Source of the DNA: Wyeomyia smithii
Taxonomy: Eukaryota; Arthropoda; Insecta; Diptera; Culicidae
Assembly (NCBI RefSeq): GCF_029784165.1
Contig: NC_073695.1
Coordinates: 97,383,485 to 97,447,484, forward strand
Direction of reading: 5' to 3'
DNA length: 64,000 nucleotides
The notes under the pieces are model-generated. The model ran no database searches. It was not told the DNA's origin and worked only from the letters and a program-made list of their open reading frames with translations. Shown here piece by piece: positions 32,280 through 44,390 of the stretch. Within the stretch, counting starts at the first letter, position 1, and each line of letters starts with the position of its first letter. The translations under genes were made by a program, and so were the position numbers.

Positions 32280-32534
32280 GGAGTAGCAATCATTGATATG
32301 TTCAGTCAGAACTAAGCTAAGCTATTTCTTTTTGTTTAAATTTTCACATCAAAATTTTTTTTGAACGTAATTATTTCTACTCAAAGTTATTGATGTTTTT
32401 CATAAAAATAGCTTTTTTAATTTGTTTGTCGTCATTTTTGGGCAAAACATAAAAAAATATCTCTTGATTTTATACAAAGTTGCCTAAAACTAGTGAGGCT
32501 ACAACTTTTAAAATTGACCATAAGGCATTAGATT

Positions 32535-32600
32535 TAATTGGCTCCGTAAAACATTAATTTGTATTGTGCCGTTCAAATAAATGTTGTGTGAACAAAAAAA
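32535..32600 (+). mobile_element. Very short 3' stub of the I-clade LINE
   Basis: TTGGCTCCGTAAAACATTAA, then TTTGTATTGTGCCG, then CAAATAAATGTTGTG matches the 3' end of the LINE at 24605-25320 almost exactly, followed by an A run. It is a dead-on-arrival insertion retaining about 60 bp. Confidence 0.75.
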
Positions 32601-35218
32601 AAAACTTTTTAAATTAAGTTGTGATTGTTTCTCAGTGTATCAATTTCCAATTTCCAATAACTTCAATTTTTACAAAATTCTGCCAAAAAAAATAAACCTT
32701 AATTTACATAACCTCAACAAAAGTTTCATCAGAATCGAAAACGTTCGTTAAATATTTCAACATTTTAAGATTGATTTCGCTAGGAATCGCTGATTCGCAA
32801 ACGACACTTTTTTGTAACAGTTTTTATAGCTTACAACCCGACAAATTTGGTCTTCTCTCATTTTAATATGTTAATGTATTCAATCGATAAAAAAATGATT
32901 GTTTGATGAATGTTCATAAGTATGCAAGTATATCTGATGAATTTTGATAACTAAGCAGTTATTCTCTACCTCTAGCACATACAGTATAACATATGTGTCG
33001 AATGGACACTTCGTTTACCAACCATAATTACTAACTTGCATTAACTTTCACTTTCACGCTTGACCGGATTGCAGAGGATTACATAATTACCGTGGATTAA
33101 TTACACTCGATAAGCACTAATTGAAAACTGCCTTTTTGATCCGTCATACACCACTTCAAAGAGCAAAATTCACAGCCGATCAAACCGGTCAATGACCGGG
33201 ATTATTATTGATAGAAGACACTGGCAATGTTTGTTCGATTTTGGTGTTGGCCTTGATTAACCGCTAACTACAAACCTGTTGGTCGAATGCTGGAACTGGT
33301 ACGGATGCTCAATGCTTACTGGAGTGGTTGGAACCAATGCCATACTGGGTGACCTTTACCTAATACAGTGTTGTGGAGATGCCAAGAGCGCCGCCCAATG
33401 ATGCGCATGTCTCGCGTTGCGTTGATTGCCCGCCTCCGCCCCTGACGGCTAGCCATCATCCGTCAACAGCTGATGCCAGTCAAAATAATGAATGAGCTTA
33501 CGCACTGAAGCAAAACATGGTCGTTCTGTAACGAAATGTTTTCGCTTATGAGTTGGGCAAAAATCATTCTGAAAAAGAATGAACCTACTATACTTCACGA
33601 TGTGAATGCAAGGCATACCTCTTGAAAGCAAGCTTTTTTTTTATAATAAGCGTTCGCTATCTAAAAATAGTAATAAACAAAATTTTGATTAATACTGTCG
33701 CTCGAGTCACTTCGAGCACGCTCTCCTCTTGATTCTATGCTCTTCATTAAAGGTTAATGGTGTAAGCTTCGCTCGAGCGAGGTATTGGCACATGCATATT
33801 GATTATAGCAATTGCACGTTATATTCTAATTTATACCCGGTTTTCAGAATCAATCAACGTTAATAAACATTGCTTGTCTGCACACTCGATTAGAATGCAT
33901 CAAGGGTTAATTTAGGGCAAGTGATCCTACTAACAATAAGAATCCTTACGACATCAACATGTGATGGATGACTATGGAAGTAATACGAGACCAGCATCCT
34001 ATCTCCGGTTCAGATCATGCTGGATCCTGTCGTGACTGATGCACTGACTGTGACATCAGCCTCTGTCGTACCGATACACAAACCTATACTAAGTTGTGGT
34101 TATCAGTATACAATTTTTCATTAATGGTCTTTGTTGATGTCGCAACGCCGATGGTTATCAGAAGGAAATATGTTTTGTGCCAGGGATCGCCGGAATACCA
34201 CAAAGGAGAGGTGCGCCGGTTGACTCTCTGGAGTTGTTGTGAGAATTTTGTACAAAAAATCAAAGTTAGTGGATGAATGTGTTGTGAAATATTCTCAGCA
34301 ATTTGGAAAAAATATAAAGCAAATTAGCATTTTCAAAAAAACCAACTGGTTATTTTTGCGAGATAAAAATTTACTAGAAAAGAAATTTGATGCAGACGAA
34401 GTCTACGACCGCAAAGCCTCAATGAAACACATGTGAACATCTAACTGTACATTGAGGAGTCTTTTGATAAAAAAAATAGAGTAAATAATTTTTCGAACGC
34501 AAACACGGGGATCGGTAAAACGCATGTATTTTTTTATATTTACCTGTTGAATATGGAAACTTGTAAAGTTCCATGCAGCTTCGGATATAAAAATGAAATA
34601 GAAATAGAAACTGGATCATGTTCAAAACGTAAATAAAGGACACTATTCTAGTAAATTTATTATAATGAAAACATGATTGGAATACCGAAAATTCTATATA
34701 TCGTGATAAAGTGACAAAAAAAGTAAGTTATAACGAGAATACCTAAGTGTTGAAAATAAAAAGAGTTATAAAAAAAAATAAAAATCATACCTGCGGACAG
34801 CTCAAACCTTTTTCACCGATTTTTTATAGTAGAATCTCTCCTCTTTTTAATATAAAAAAAAATCTCATCAAATATTGGAAAATGAGAGATAATATTATTC
34901 CAACAAATTCGAAATGAATGAATTAAAAAAAAAACTTTACCATATTTTTCCTCTTAAAAAACATAAAAGTATTTTTTGTGTCGTAATTATGATCAAATTT
35001 GGCATGAAGTTTCAGTGGAAAAAATCGTCAATTTTGATTACGCACTTGAGAAAAATATCATGAATGCAGTAACCAACATTTGAGCTCAATTCTAAGAAGG
35101 TCGAGATATAGTTAATTTTTTTTTGCTGCCTTTTGAGATCGGAAAAGTTCAGTATTAACTAGAGAAAGTGTTCGCTTGAAATTGATACTATTTGCAAATC
35201 CAAATGAGTCTAAATAAG
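32601..35218. other. 2.6 kb without recognised genes
   Basis: The part from about 33000 to 34300 is less AT-rich and looks single copy. It includes GACCGGATTGCAGAGGAT near 33061, the inverted pair AACCGGTCA / TGACCGG at 33184-33200, and CGCTCGAGCGAG near 33770. There are no convincing open frames, so it could hold regulatory DNA, but nothing shows that directly. The part from 34300 to 35218 is AT-rich filler. Confidence 0.35.
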
Positions 35219-35226
35219 CTGTAGAG

Positions 35227-36176
35227 TAGGGTGGGGCTTATTTTCAAAAATGTTCGTGGGACCTGTTTTCCCAGGCAAAAAGACCTCCTTGGGGTTCAAT
35301 AAGCAACATACAAAAAATTGGTTGAATTTTATTAAGGTCTAGAGGTGGCGCAGAGGGCCTAAAGGTAAAATTTTAAACGAAAGCAATTTTGAAACAAAAC
35401 ATATGACTATATAGGTAAACAGGTGATTTTGTGACCCCTGCGGCCGTAAATTTCGTCCGTTTTGCGTTAAACTCAACCGTTTTTGAGATATTCGCAATTT
35501 CAGTGTACACTCTTGCAATCTCGGGGTATGTGATTTTAAGTAAATGCACAAGGTGCCTGTATCAGTTAACACGTCATGTTCTCGAATATATTCTCGCAAT
35601 AAACATCATTGTTCCTCCGAAAAGAGTGCAAAAGAGAAAGAAAGAGAATGGAAAAAGGGAAACTAAGGAAAGTCGAATGCGTGTATTGCTTGTATTTAAT
35701 CTGAAGAAACTAGTAAATTTCAAATTTGTGACGTTCCATATTTTCGCTTTTCCTATTCTTTTTCTTTTTCTTTTGCACTCTTTTCGGAGGAACAATGATG
35801 TCTATTGCGAGAATATATTCGAGAACATGACGTGTTAACTTATACAGGCACCTTGTGCATTTACTTAAAATCACATACCTCGAGATTGCAAGAGTGTACA
35901 CTGAAATTGCGAATATCTCAAAAACGGTTGAATTTAACACAAAACGGACGAAATTTACGTCCTGAAGGGTTGCAAAATCACCTGTTTACCTATATAGTCA
36001 TATGTTTTGTTTTAAAATTGCTTCCGTTTAAAATTTGACCTTTAGGCCCTCTGCGCCACCTCTAGACCTTAATGAACTTCAACCAATTTTTTACATGTCG
36101 CTTATTGAACCCCAAGGAGGTCTTTTTGCCTGGGAAAACAGGTCCCGCGAACATTTTTGAAATTAGCCCCACCCTA
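35227..36176. mobile_element. 950-bp foldback element with perfect 8-bp duplication
   Basis: Two arms of about 430-450 bp are near-perfect reverse complements around a spacer of about 80-100 bp. The element starts TAGGGTGGGGCT and ends AGCCCCACCCTA. CTGTAGAG flanks it exactly (35219-35226 and 36177-36184), an 8-bp hAT-type duplication. Frames read in both directions (for example around 35431-35838) are mirror images of one another and are not genes. Confidence 0.92.
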
Positions 36177-36184
36177 CTGTAGAG

Positions 36185-36448
36185 TTACATAAATTTAATT
36201 CTAATCGGGGTCATCTGGATAATTTGGGATGTTAGGAAGAATTTTGTAACATGTCGTTGACGAAAACAGTCTTGTTATCTACAGGTTATAGTGAGAAGAA
36301 TAAATTTGGCAGCAGAAGTAATTGTGTGCTTTGACTGATCCAAGAGTAAATAATGAAGTGCGAAAATTAGATTACAGTCTACCGCTAGTTGTTAAGTACT
36401 GCTTATCAGTGAATACTGATTTTGGAGCACGTTTTGAACCTGACAACT
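36185..36448. other. Short spacer, nothing recognised
   Basis: Spacer between the foldback and a SINE. No open frame or repeat end was recognised. Confidence 0.4.
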
Positions 36449-36665
36449 TCCCAGTTGGTCTTGAGGTACGATACTGGTCTAACAAGCCAGTTGTCGTTGG
36501 TTCGAGTGTCGGCTCGGGAGGTACTGTTAGTGTCAGTAGGATCGTAGCGCTAGCCCCGCAATTGTCCTGTACACTTAACAGTTGGCTGCGAAGTCTGTGT
36601 ATAAGAAACAGAAAGTCGAGCTCCGAATCGAAATGTAGCACCAAGGCTTTGCTTTGCTTTGAACT
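36449..36665 (+). mobile_element. tRNA-derived SINE (family B)
   Basis: It begins CCCAGTTGGTCTTGAGGTAC with B box GGTTCGAGTGTCGGCTC, continues ACTGTTAGTGTCAGTAGGAT and TTGTCCTGTACACTTAACAG, and ends AAGGCTTTGCTTTGCTTTG. It is the same family as 24185-24402. Open frames on both strands here are by-products. Confidence 0.8.
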
Positions 36666-36841
36666 TGACAATCCAGAACGATTGCTGGAGATTGTTACTG
36701 GATAAGAAGGACAAGTGCTTTTTGCAACAATTAGCAAACGATTAGTTATCAAAGGGTTATCTAAGCGAGACGAGAATATCCAGTGTCCTGTAAAGTACCA
36801 AATCCTTCTTGTTGGCTAAAAACGCGCACTCACGTTGGTTG

Positions 36842-37560
36842 TTTTTTTTTTTGTTGAATGGACGCATCACTGCAACCAGAGATATTAAATCTATTGTGAT
36901 ATTGCCTAGATGTAGCATATTTTCAAAATTTGTTATTTTTTGCACATTTTACAAATGTAAACACTGGAATGGTGGTTCGAAAATCATCAACTAACTTGGT
37001 GAAAAGGTGACCGGGGCAATTTTGCAAAAAAAAATCGCTAAGCGTTAGAACAAGTCACAGGTCCGTCTTACCCACCTTGTCCGTCTTACCCCTATCCCCT
37101 AACTTTCCTCTCTGGCCGGGTTTATTCTGTCAGGAAAATATTATGTCAAAAAGAAGCAGTCTTATCGAAACCTCGTTCCTTGGGTCTGTATCACCAATTA
37201 CAATTCCCTGGAGAGGATTAATATTACTCTGACCGGTTTCTATAAGAAGGATTTATATTGTCAAGAGAAAGAAGTCTTATCGAAACCTCTTCCTTTATGC
37301 CAATACTGCATCACAATTACAATCACTTGAAAAGGCTCTTACTGCTAAACCTTTGGTGAGTTTTATTATAAGAAGAACTTATATTGACAAGAGAAAAAAG
37401 CCTTATAGAAACCTCGTTCTCCTAGTCAATATCGCAGCATAGTTACAATTCTCTGAAGAAAAATATTATATTTTATTATACCATTTATTATAAAGGAGAC
37501 ATTTTTTGTAAGGAAGTAAGTCACAAGGGGTACTGTAGAATTCGGTTTGTAAGAAGAGTA
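36842..37560 (-). mobile_element. Disrupted long SINE of family A
   Basis: The part from 36842 to 36915 is the T-run and the complement of the SINE 3' part (CACTGCAACCAGAGATATTA). After about 180 bp of other sequence, 37100-37560 carries three diverged copies of the central unit (CTTATCGAAACCTCGTTCC, CTTATCGAAACCTCTTCC, CTTATAGAAACCTCGTTC) spaced about 115-125 bp, then GGGGTACTGTAGAATTC. It is the same multi-unit form as 31129-31865, on the other strand. Confidence 0.6.
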
Positions 37561-37564
37561 TATA

Positions 37565-37796
37565 CACACTTAGATTTTATTGCCGAGAACTCAACAGCTG
37601 ATGAACTCAGCGAAATGTTCTACAAGTTCTCGGCAGAATTTTCAAGAACTTCGGCAAACGAAACGTCAATACTTGCTGTTTTACGGTAAATCGATATATT
37701 TGCTGAATGTTCGTCGAAATATATTGCTGACATTCGTTAAAAACTTCGCCGAGCTCAATCAGCTGTTGGGAAGTTTGCCGAGATAAATTAGGTGTG
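37565..37796. mobile_element. 232-bp TA-flanked MITE
   Basis: The ends CACACTTAGATTTTATTGCC then GAG, and CTCGGCAAAC read inverted (…GTTTGCCGAG, then ATAAATTAGGTGTG), form a terminal repeat of about 25 bp. TA lies on both sides. CCGAG motifs recur inside. A fragment of a related element lies at 42740-42800 (TTGCCGGGTCTCGG, TTGCCGAGAAC). Confidence 0.75.
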
Positions 37797-37985
37797 TAGT
37801 AAGGAGTCTGAGGTTGTTCAGGCTTGTTATTCTCCGCAATATGTGAAAAAAGCGGGATTAAAATTCATCGCGTAGTTCTTCTCTGGCATGAGCGCTGCAT
37901 GTAGCAATTTCGTGCACCACTTGTCTTTCTTCTACTTTGTTCTGTACTTCTGCCGCTCGCAGCAAAAAAACTACTCATTTTCTGC

Positions 37986-38950
37986 TAGGGGTGGGCGAAA
38001 CGGCTCTTTTGCGAGAGCGGCTCTGAACCGCTCACTCACCGTTCTGAACCGACTCATATGAACGGCTCATGGTTCACAATGATTCACGAGCGTTCACAGC
38101 TCGTGTTTTCTTCGTAAACTTCGGGTTCGCGCGGTGGGCTCAAAGAACCGTTGCTCTTTTTCGTGAGCCGTTCGTTCTTTCGCTCTTTTTTAAGAACCGG
38201 TTCATACACACCAAAAATTCTCTTTATGGTTCAGCAAAGTACATTGCTGAAAGTGTATCAGCAAATCACTTGTTTACTGAATCACAGCATTTTTTTCAAA
38301 AGTTTACTGTAATTCAGTTTCAGTGAATTTCGTTCAGTAATTTTATTTTTGCTGTAAACCAGTATTTCATTGATAAATTTACTGAAAACCAGCAAATCTA
38401 TTTGCTGAACAGAAAACAGTAAATGAATGTTTGCTGGAATCCAGCGAAAAAATATTTTACGTCAAGCTGACATTAGTAAAACGCGCCAAATCGCTATGCA
38501 GCTGGGATCATCTCTAAGCTCCTGATAGCAGATATGGGAAAAGCTAAGTCACTGTTGGGCTAGATGTACTTAAAGGTTGAAATGATAATCATACATCTCT
38601 AGTTCAACAGTAATTTGGCTATGATCCGATGGGCGGATGGAAGCTGGTGCCTGAGGGAAACATGGTTCCCTTGAACTAACTGGTTAACCAGTAAATTGAC
38701 TTATGCTTTGCTGAATGTACAGCAAATTGTCATAGCTGACAACCAGCAATTTGTATTTTGTTTTACTGAACATGTAGCAAACGGTCTGTCACTTTTATGC
38801 AATTGAGTATTACTGAATAATCAGAAAATTTCATTTTGCTGAACAGATTGCTGGAAACACAGCACACCAAAAATCAGCAAAATTTTGCTGGTTTCCAGCA
38901 ATGAAAATTTGGTGTGTATGAACGGCTCGTGAGCCGTTCGCCCATCCCTA
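37986..38950. mobile_element. hAT-type element, non-autonomous, with a nested MITE
   Basis: The termini are TAGGGGTGGGCGAAACGGCT and AGCCGTTCGCCCATCCCTA. The flanks TTTTCTGC and CTTTCTGC form an 8-bp duplication with one change. GAACGGCTC/GAACCG motifs are dense under both ends. Most of the interior is the nested element 38207-38916; without it the hAT part is only about 255 bp. Confidence 0.86.
38207..38916. mobile_element. 710-bp TA-flanked element with reiterated CAGCAAA motifs
   Basis: The ends CACACCAAAAATTC and GAAAATTTGGTGTG are inverted, with TA on each side. Removing it restores a GGTTCATATGAACGG palindrome of the host hAT element, so this is the later insertion. TTGCTG/CAGCAAA words recur more than a dozen times throughout. 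No transposase is present. Confidence 0.8.
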
Positions 38951-39021
38951 CTTTCTGCTTATACTACAACCGAGTGACGCACGAGTGTTTAATCACTCTA
39001 GTGAGAATAAGCAATAAGAAA

Positions 39022-39735
39022 GTAACGGGTGAAAATTTAAAATTTGGATTTTTTTTTGAGACTCTCTTACCTCACAACAAACACACTCAGAGAGAAATTA
39101 GAGTATGTAGGAACTGTAAACTCTTTCTCTCTTCCCTTTATAACAGTATTTTTGTTTTGTTAGTGCGTGCCCAGTCCTATTCAAAATGGCGTCAAACAAG
39201 TATCATTCCGCAAGCGCATTGTACAGTTCGCAATGAACTGTATAACGATTTTGGCGAAAAGTTTTGAAAGCGAAAATCTTCCGGTTTCGACTTTGTATGA
39301 TTTCCTGCAATAAAATTTTGTCACATTCCTTCAAAAAACACAAATGTTCTGGAACAATCATTCGACTCCATTTGTACCCCAAATATGGAACCTAACAAAT
39401 CTACCATAGTGTCGTCCAATCAAAGACCTATTTGGAGGTTATAAGTTTCTTCGGTGCGGAAATAACTGGAGATGAACTAGCTGCAAACAGTTGGTTGAGT
39501 AGAATCAAGATATGCATTAAAAAAACGACGTGATGGCCGTACGACACTCTAGTTCCGGCATAATAAGCAAGCTTCTTTGGGAGGCCGGTAACGGACCTTT
39601 CACAAACAATCAATATTTTTCTCTCGTTCATCATGAATATATCTTCATGAGAGATGAATCAGTTTTTTATTTAGTCTACTCACCTTATTTTGACAGCAGA
39701 AAAAAAAATCCAAATTTTTAGTTGTCACTCGTTAC
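39022..39735. mobile_element. Inverted-repeat element, about 714 bp
   Basis: GTAACGGGTGA with AAATTTGGATTTTTTTTT at the left is matched by AAAAAAAATCCAAATTTTTA then TCACTCGTTAC at the right. No duplication was determined. No coding domain was recognised inside. Confidence 0.5.
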
Positions 39736-40099
39736 ACAGTGCGCACTGCCGAGATAATACAACAGAGACAACTTGAGATTTTTCGGAGAAGAATGTGATG
39801 CAGAAAGACTCCTGGATTTTTTTTCAGTTTCAAGATGCTCCACTCATTTTATTTATGCTCAAAAGACTCACTGCAGGAGCTCTGTTGTGCAGTTATTGCA
39901 CGTAATGTTGTTTCATGTGAGAAAACTCACTTCGATTTATTTTCTCTCAGGAGAAATACTTCAGACTTCACCACAATATTTTTTTTGCAAACTACTCACA
40001 TACATACTATTCACTGCTCGATTCAACTCGATTCAAGTGTCGATATGCTCACCAGTGTGAGAGCAGTTGTAAAAAAGTAAAATTTTAGTTTTTCACTAC
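39736..40099. other. No gene recognised
   Basis: Overlapping frames at 39773-40080 have no recognisable domain and show the composition of random AT-rich DNA. No element ends were seen. Confidence 0.35.
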
Positions 40100-40345
40100 C
40101 CCTTCTAATTCCGGTGCCTCTAGCCACCAACATTTTTTCAGAGACTTAAATGAGTTTTCTCGTAAGCATAACGTTAAAGCGACGAACCGGACGAGCAATC
40201 ACTATGCGACACTTTGACATAAGATGGCGCATTTCTGCAATGGACAGAGGCCAAATTTCACGTGAACGTTTAAAAGTTATTTTTTTTTCCTTTAAGGCAA
40301 CTATATCGAGCTTCAGGGCACCATTTTTTCGCTTTTGTCAACCAG
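40100..40345 (-). repeat. Inverted copy of the 6880-7150 repeat
   Basis: It carries TGCCTCTAGCCACCAACA, AATGAGTTTTCTCGTAAGCA and GCAATCACTATGCGACACTT, then AGGGCACCATTTTT and GTTGTCAACCAGTG-like text. It is the reverse of 6880-7150. Confidence 0.55.
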
Positions 40346-40649
40346 TGTAATCGTCATTTGCGGGACGTGTTATTTTCCTCATTTTTTCAAGGAAAGAGAA
40401 CGGCGGCTGAAGTGAATCGAGAGTTAAAAAAAAGTTTAGGGAAATTCCGCTCTAAGAGAAACAACGTACCGTGACTGGGTTGGATGACGACTATTCGCAT
40501 GAAGAAGGACCAAACACCTTCGAAGACGCTGAATTGAAGGGTTTGCTCGATGAGAATTCATGGAGCAGCTTGCTTCGGTATTAGGAGTTATCCACCATAC
40601 CTTTTCCAAACGATGAAATGCCTTAGAAATTATTAAAAAAGTGGTACAG

Positions 40650-41345
40650 TGCTTTTTCGATTTTATCACGGTCAACAAAATTTACCGTGAATTTGGCGAA
40701 ACCGTTATTTTGGCGAAATGATAAAACTTTAATTTTTGTGTTGGATTCAATTAAAATTTATGATATTTTGAGTAAAATGATGCACTTTCATGGTTGAAGA
40801 GGGTATAAGTTCAAGATAAAAACGAATAAACAAGAAAAGGTTAGTTTATGATATTTTTCTCTATTGCATTTTCTCGGACTTTCTCCCGGCTATTATACAT
40901 GTAATATCAAGATGATTTGTACTGCCCATTCTTTAGCATAACTAGCAGAGTCTAATGCTTGTTCATGTAAAATTGTGGAACCGCTAGATTTTATGATTTT
41001 TAAATCCACGCTCTATGAGAACCAAACTTTAGGGCTATTTGAGTTGTTATCAGATCTTTTTTCTCGACTGCTATAATAATACGTAATTTTTACTTCAAAG
41101 TCAATGAAATACGTATTCCACGGTTAATTTTTCTCAAAATTATGACACAAAATATTTGTAACAGATATGACACTTGGTTGCCTCAGAAAATTGATCAAAT
41201 AAATTGAGTTCATAAAACTATACACATACAAGGACACAAGGCACAAGTGAAAATGATGTTTCAAATGCACATGCTACAACTGAAAGTACATTATTCTAGA
41301 TTTGAAGTTTTTTTTAGAAAGCGTGATAAAACGAAAAAAAAACGT
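40650..41345. mobile_element. Inverted-repeat element; 3' part duplicated at 51420-51690
   Basis: TTTTTCGATTTTATCACG at the left is matched by CGTGATAAAACGAAAAAA at the right. The segment 41085-41345 (AAAGTCAATGAAATACGTAT, then ATTGATCAAATA) is found in reverse at 51420-51690 at roughly 80% identity. It is non-coding. Confidence 0.5.
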
Positions 41346-42160
41346 GAGAAAATCGAAGAAGAGAAAATTTAATTTTCAGCCTCCTTTTCATTTTTCCATA
41401 AATATGTTTAATAACGCTCGAATGAACTTTTTTCGCACTTGGTGATATTGTGCCTGTTATGTTTATTTTGTGTGCAAACAACATTTAACAATTACAACGA
41501 AGTTAAAGTTTTGCTTCACAAGTTTGTTTCATTTGCCAACAATTACATTCACTGTATCACGAAGACAGCTAACATAAGTATATTATATTATTTTTAAATT
41601 TAGAAATGAAGAAATATCATCTAACGTTCAAATATGAAAAAAAAGTTACTGGATAGATCTTACTTAACGGACAAAAAATTCACAAGCACTCGCCGGTTCT
41701 TACTCTTCTATAAATTAGTATTTTTTAGGAACTTATTCTTTCGATATTATGTCGGTCATGATTATTTGGTGAATATCGAAAATAAAAATCAATAAAAATA
41801 TCTTATAACATATAACCGTTGCAAAAATGTTCAATTCTTGTTGAGTAATCTATGGTTTTTATGGTAACCACATTCATGAGATAAACTTTCAATCACCATC
41901 AGTAGCAACATTGCAGTTTTGATTGCACTCGAATAAAAGTCGTGCCCGCTGCAATCATAGACGATGAGAAACTAGCTGCGCTCTGCTCCACATATACTCT
42001 ATCTACGGTACTGTTGCTTTTACCAACATGTTTACTTTCAAGACATCAGTTTTTATTACGCTCTAATAGCCGGTTTAGAAATTGTTTTTTTTTTGGATAT
42101 TGATATAGAGAATATCACAGGGAATGGTTGGTTTCTATTCATGTCGTCTGTGCTAGGAAT
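41346..42160. other. No gene recognised
   Basis: AT-rich DNA. A GC-richer patch at 41935-42000 (GTCGTGCCCGCTGCAATCAT) has no open frame or repeat match that I can support. Confidence 0.35.
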
Positions 42161-42214
42161 TTGATTGGTTCATGGTTCGCGTAAACTTGTCCTTGACAAT
42201 TTTTATCGATTTTT

Positions 42215-42425
42215 ACCGCTTTTCAATGCAAAAATAATGATAACTAGCGTGTAACAAAATATTTCAACATTTTATCTATCCAACAACATATTGTTTATTG
42301 TTATCCATCATGTGGTTATGCTGTTATTATCGTTTAAAATCTGACGCAACATTTGTCAGTTTCATTTCCAATTTTACAGAATGCATACCAGTATAGAAAA
42401 CAAAGACGTAGTTCCACGTCAAAAG
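42215..42425 (-). repeat. Diverged copy of the segment at 7971-8130
   Basis: On the minus strand it gives GACGTGGAACTACGTCTTTG, TTTTCTATACTGG, GAAACTGACAAATGTTGCGT and GATAGATAAAATG, in the same order as at 7971-8130 inside the hAT element. Confidence 0.6.
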
Positions 42426-42849
42426 TGGGACGCAAAAATGTACTTCAAATTGTTAGCCCAGAATCAGACGTTTTTTAGAATTGGACTGTATTTGGACGTT
42501 GAGAAATATTTCATTAAAATTGAAGGGAAAGAATTGTTAAAAAAAAATACCGTAAACAGAGCACTAACATTCGAAGATTAGGGAAAATATATCAACAGGC
42601 TAACAAACATAAAAGAGATTCAAATGCAGCTTCGGTATGTTTTTTGAGAGCACAATAATGTTTGGTACTTGGAAACTAAATTAAAGTACTGAAAACAGGT
42701 GTAATTCAACTGGACACCAACAATATAATGAAATTTACATACCTTAAATTTTTTGCCGGGTCTCGGTAATTTATTGCCGAGAACGGCATCACTGAGTGCT
42801 CGGTTAAAAAAATAATGACAGCTGTCATATTTTTTCGTTTTTTCGTTGG

Positions 42850-42909
42850 ATATTCAGCCAATATTCGCGGTGAATATAAAAATATTCACCGCGAATATTG
42901 GCTGAATAT
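42850..42909. repeat. Perfect 28-bp palindrome with 4-bp loop
   Basis: The arm ATATTCAGCCAATATTCGCG then GTGAATAT (42850-42877) is followed by AAAA and its exact complement (42882-42909). The word CCAATATTCGCGGTGAATA makes it unlike its surroundings. It would extrude or fold into a stable hairpin. Confidence 0.9.
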
Positions 42910-43099
42910 TGCACTGAATATGGGCCCTCACACTTCAGGTATAAGAGTGACAGCATTGCACTATTCGACAAACTTGTAGTACTACTTTGGGACTACAGGT
43001 TTGTCATACATTGTTCCTCAAAATTGTACTTGTGGAGCGAGCTATAGGCACGCAGCGAAAAAGCACCCCAAAATTGAATATGCAACCTTGTATATAAAA

Positions 43100-43710
43100 A
43101 AAAGCCCTAACACTATTGAAGTGAGTGATACGCTCACGCATTTTATCTAACTTTTAGGTGGATTGATCAAAAAACCAAAAACGCCAGAAGAAAGGCCTTG
43201 TTCTATGAAACAATTCTGCTGAAGACATTGAGTACATAAAATCAATTTTTCACAGTCAAATCTGAAGTGAGCACGATTTTTCGAATTTAAACCACTGTGC
43301 ACTGTGGGATTTTCAGATAAATCTTTGCACCAGTTGCTAATGTCTTGAAATATAATACTTGGAATGTGTAGAAACTATTTTGAAAGTTATTGCATTAAAT
43401 GAAGGTTGAAAAACGTGCTTTACAATAAGTATTTCGTCGTTTTTATATAACTTGTTTGTACTTTACGACCTCCCAAAAGACATTACTCAAAAATGTACCG
43501 TACGATGATTTTGAAATTTTGACCAGAGATTCTGGACGTCATAACGAATCGAATGGTGTACTCAGATTCTTTGGTACATTTTTTTATAATAACGGTCCCG
43601 TGCCATGCTAAAGTCCTTTGACAACCAAATGATTCTACTAAGATTCGAACCCACGAAGACCCGCTTACCAAAGCGGACTTTGTAACTTTGCGGCTACGGA
43701 GCTCCATTCT
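43100..43710 (-). mobile_element. Fragments of SINE family A and an adjoining MITE end
   Basis: The part 43106-43150 (CACTATTGAAGTGAGTGATA) matches the SINE body. The part 43609-43706 is the SINE head on the minus strand (TAGCCGCAAAGTTACAAAGT, B box GGTTCGAATC). Between them, TTTTTTTATAATAACGGTCC, then CGTGCCAT (43575-43605), is the end of the MITE seen whole at 50824-51062. The middle is diverged. Confidence 0.6.
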
Positions 43711-44390
43711 CTTCCCTGAGTTTGACGGAACTCATTTTTTTTTTTATAAATTATTAAGTTGAGAAACATTTTGACTGGAAAAAATTCAATCACAATATAG
43801 TGATAACACGGTTATGAGCTTTCATATAAAGGTAGTTCATTCATAACAAACACTAGCTAAGTTTGTTTATCACTAGGTACAGACAGTTTAAATGTTATTA
43901 GCGTAGCTCGCTTGGATGGAAGCGGAACCCTTCCTGTAACGCAACAAGTCCTCCTCCTCGTTCACTCAACGCTACGCCTTGGTTGAACTGCCAACATAAA
44001 ACAAATCGTCCTCTCTTGCTCACCCGCATACCTATAATACTAACTGCTAGTGTACAATAAAAATGTTACCCACAAAAAAATCTCATCAACTGTCTCGTAC
44101 AGTCTCTCCGAGCGCCATTCGCAGTCGCCTGAAGCCGGGAACGGTTATACCCACTAGTAACGCAGTGTCATTCATTTCTCAACTCCTGCCACCGACGGTC
44201 GTAAGTTTCTGCGCATTGCGCAAGTCAATCAACAAAAAAAAGTCGTCCACGCGGCGTTCGCTAGTTTGTCCGTGTTGTGAGTATTGGAAAATTTCTTTTT
44301 TGTTCACGCTATTCGTTTAAAACCTGCGCACAGTGATTTCGTCGTTCATTGTCATTGCAAAAAGTTTGTGTGACATCTTAGAAAAGTGTG
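43711..44390. other. Upstream flank of a candidate first exon; no gene
   Basis: A moderately GC-rich stretch at 43900-44330 contains short frames without recognisable domains. It precedes the candidate TATA box at 44391 and may be promoter DNA. Confidence 0.3.

Noticed and set aside
35339..36038. Several 70-135-codon frames on both strands
   Set aside because: They lie in the arms of the foldback and are mirror images of each other, with no recognised domain.
44063..44320. 85-codon plus-strand frame with Ser/Lys-rich composition
   Set aside because: No domain, no splice partner and a stop before the candidate TATA box. It is more likely promoter DNA.
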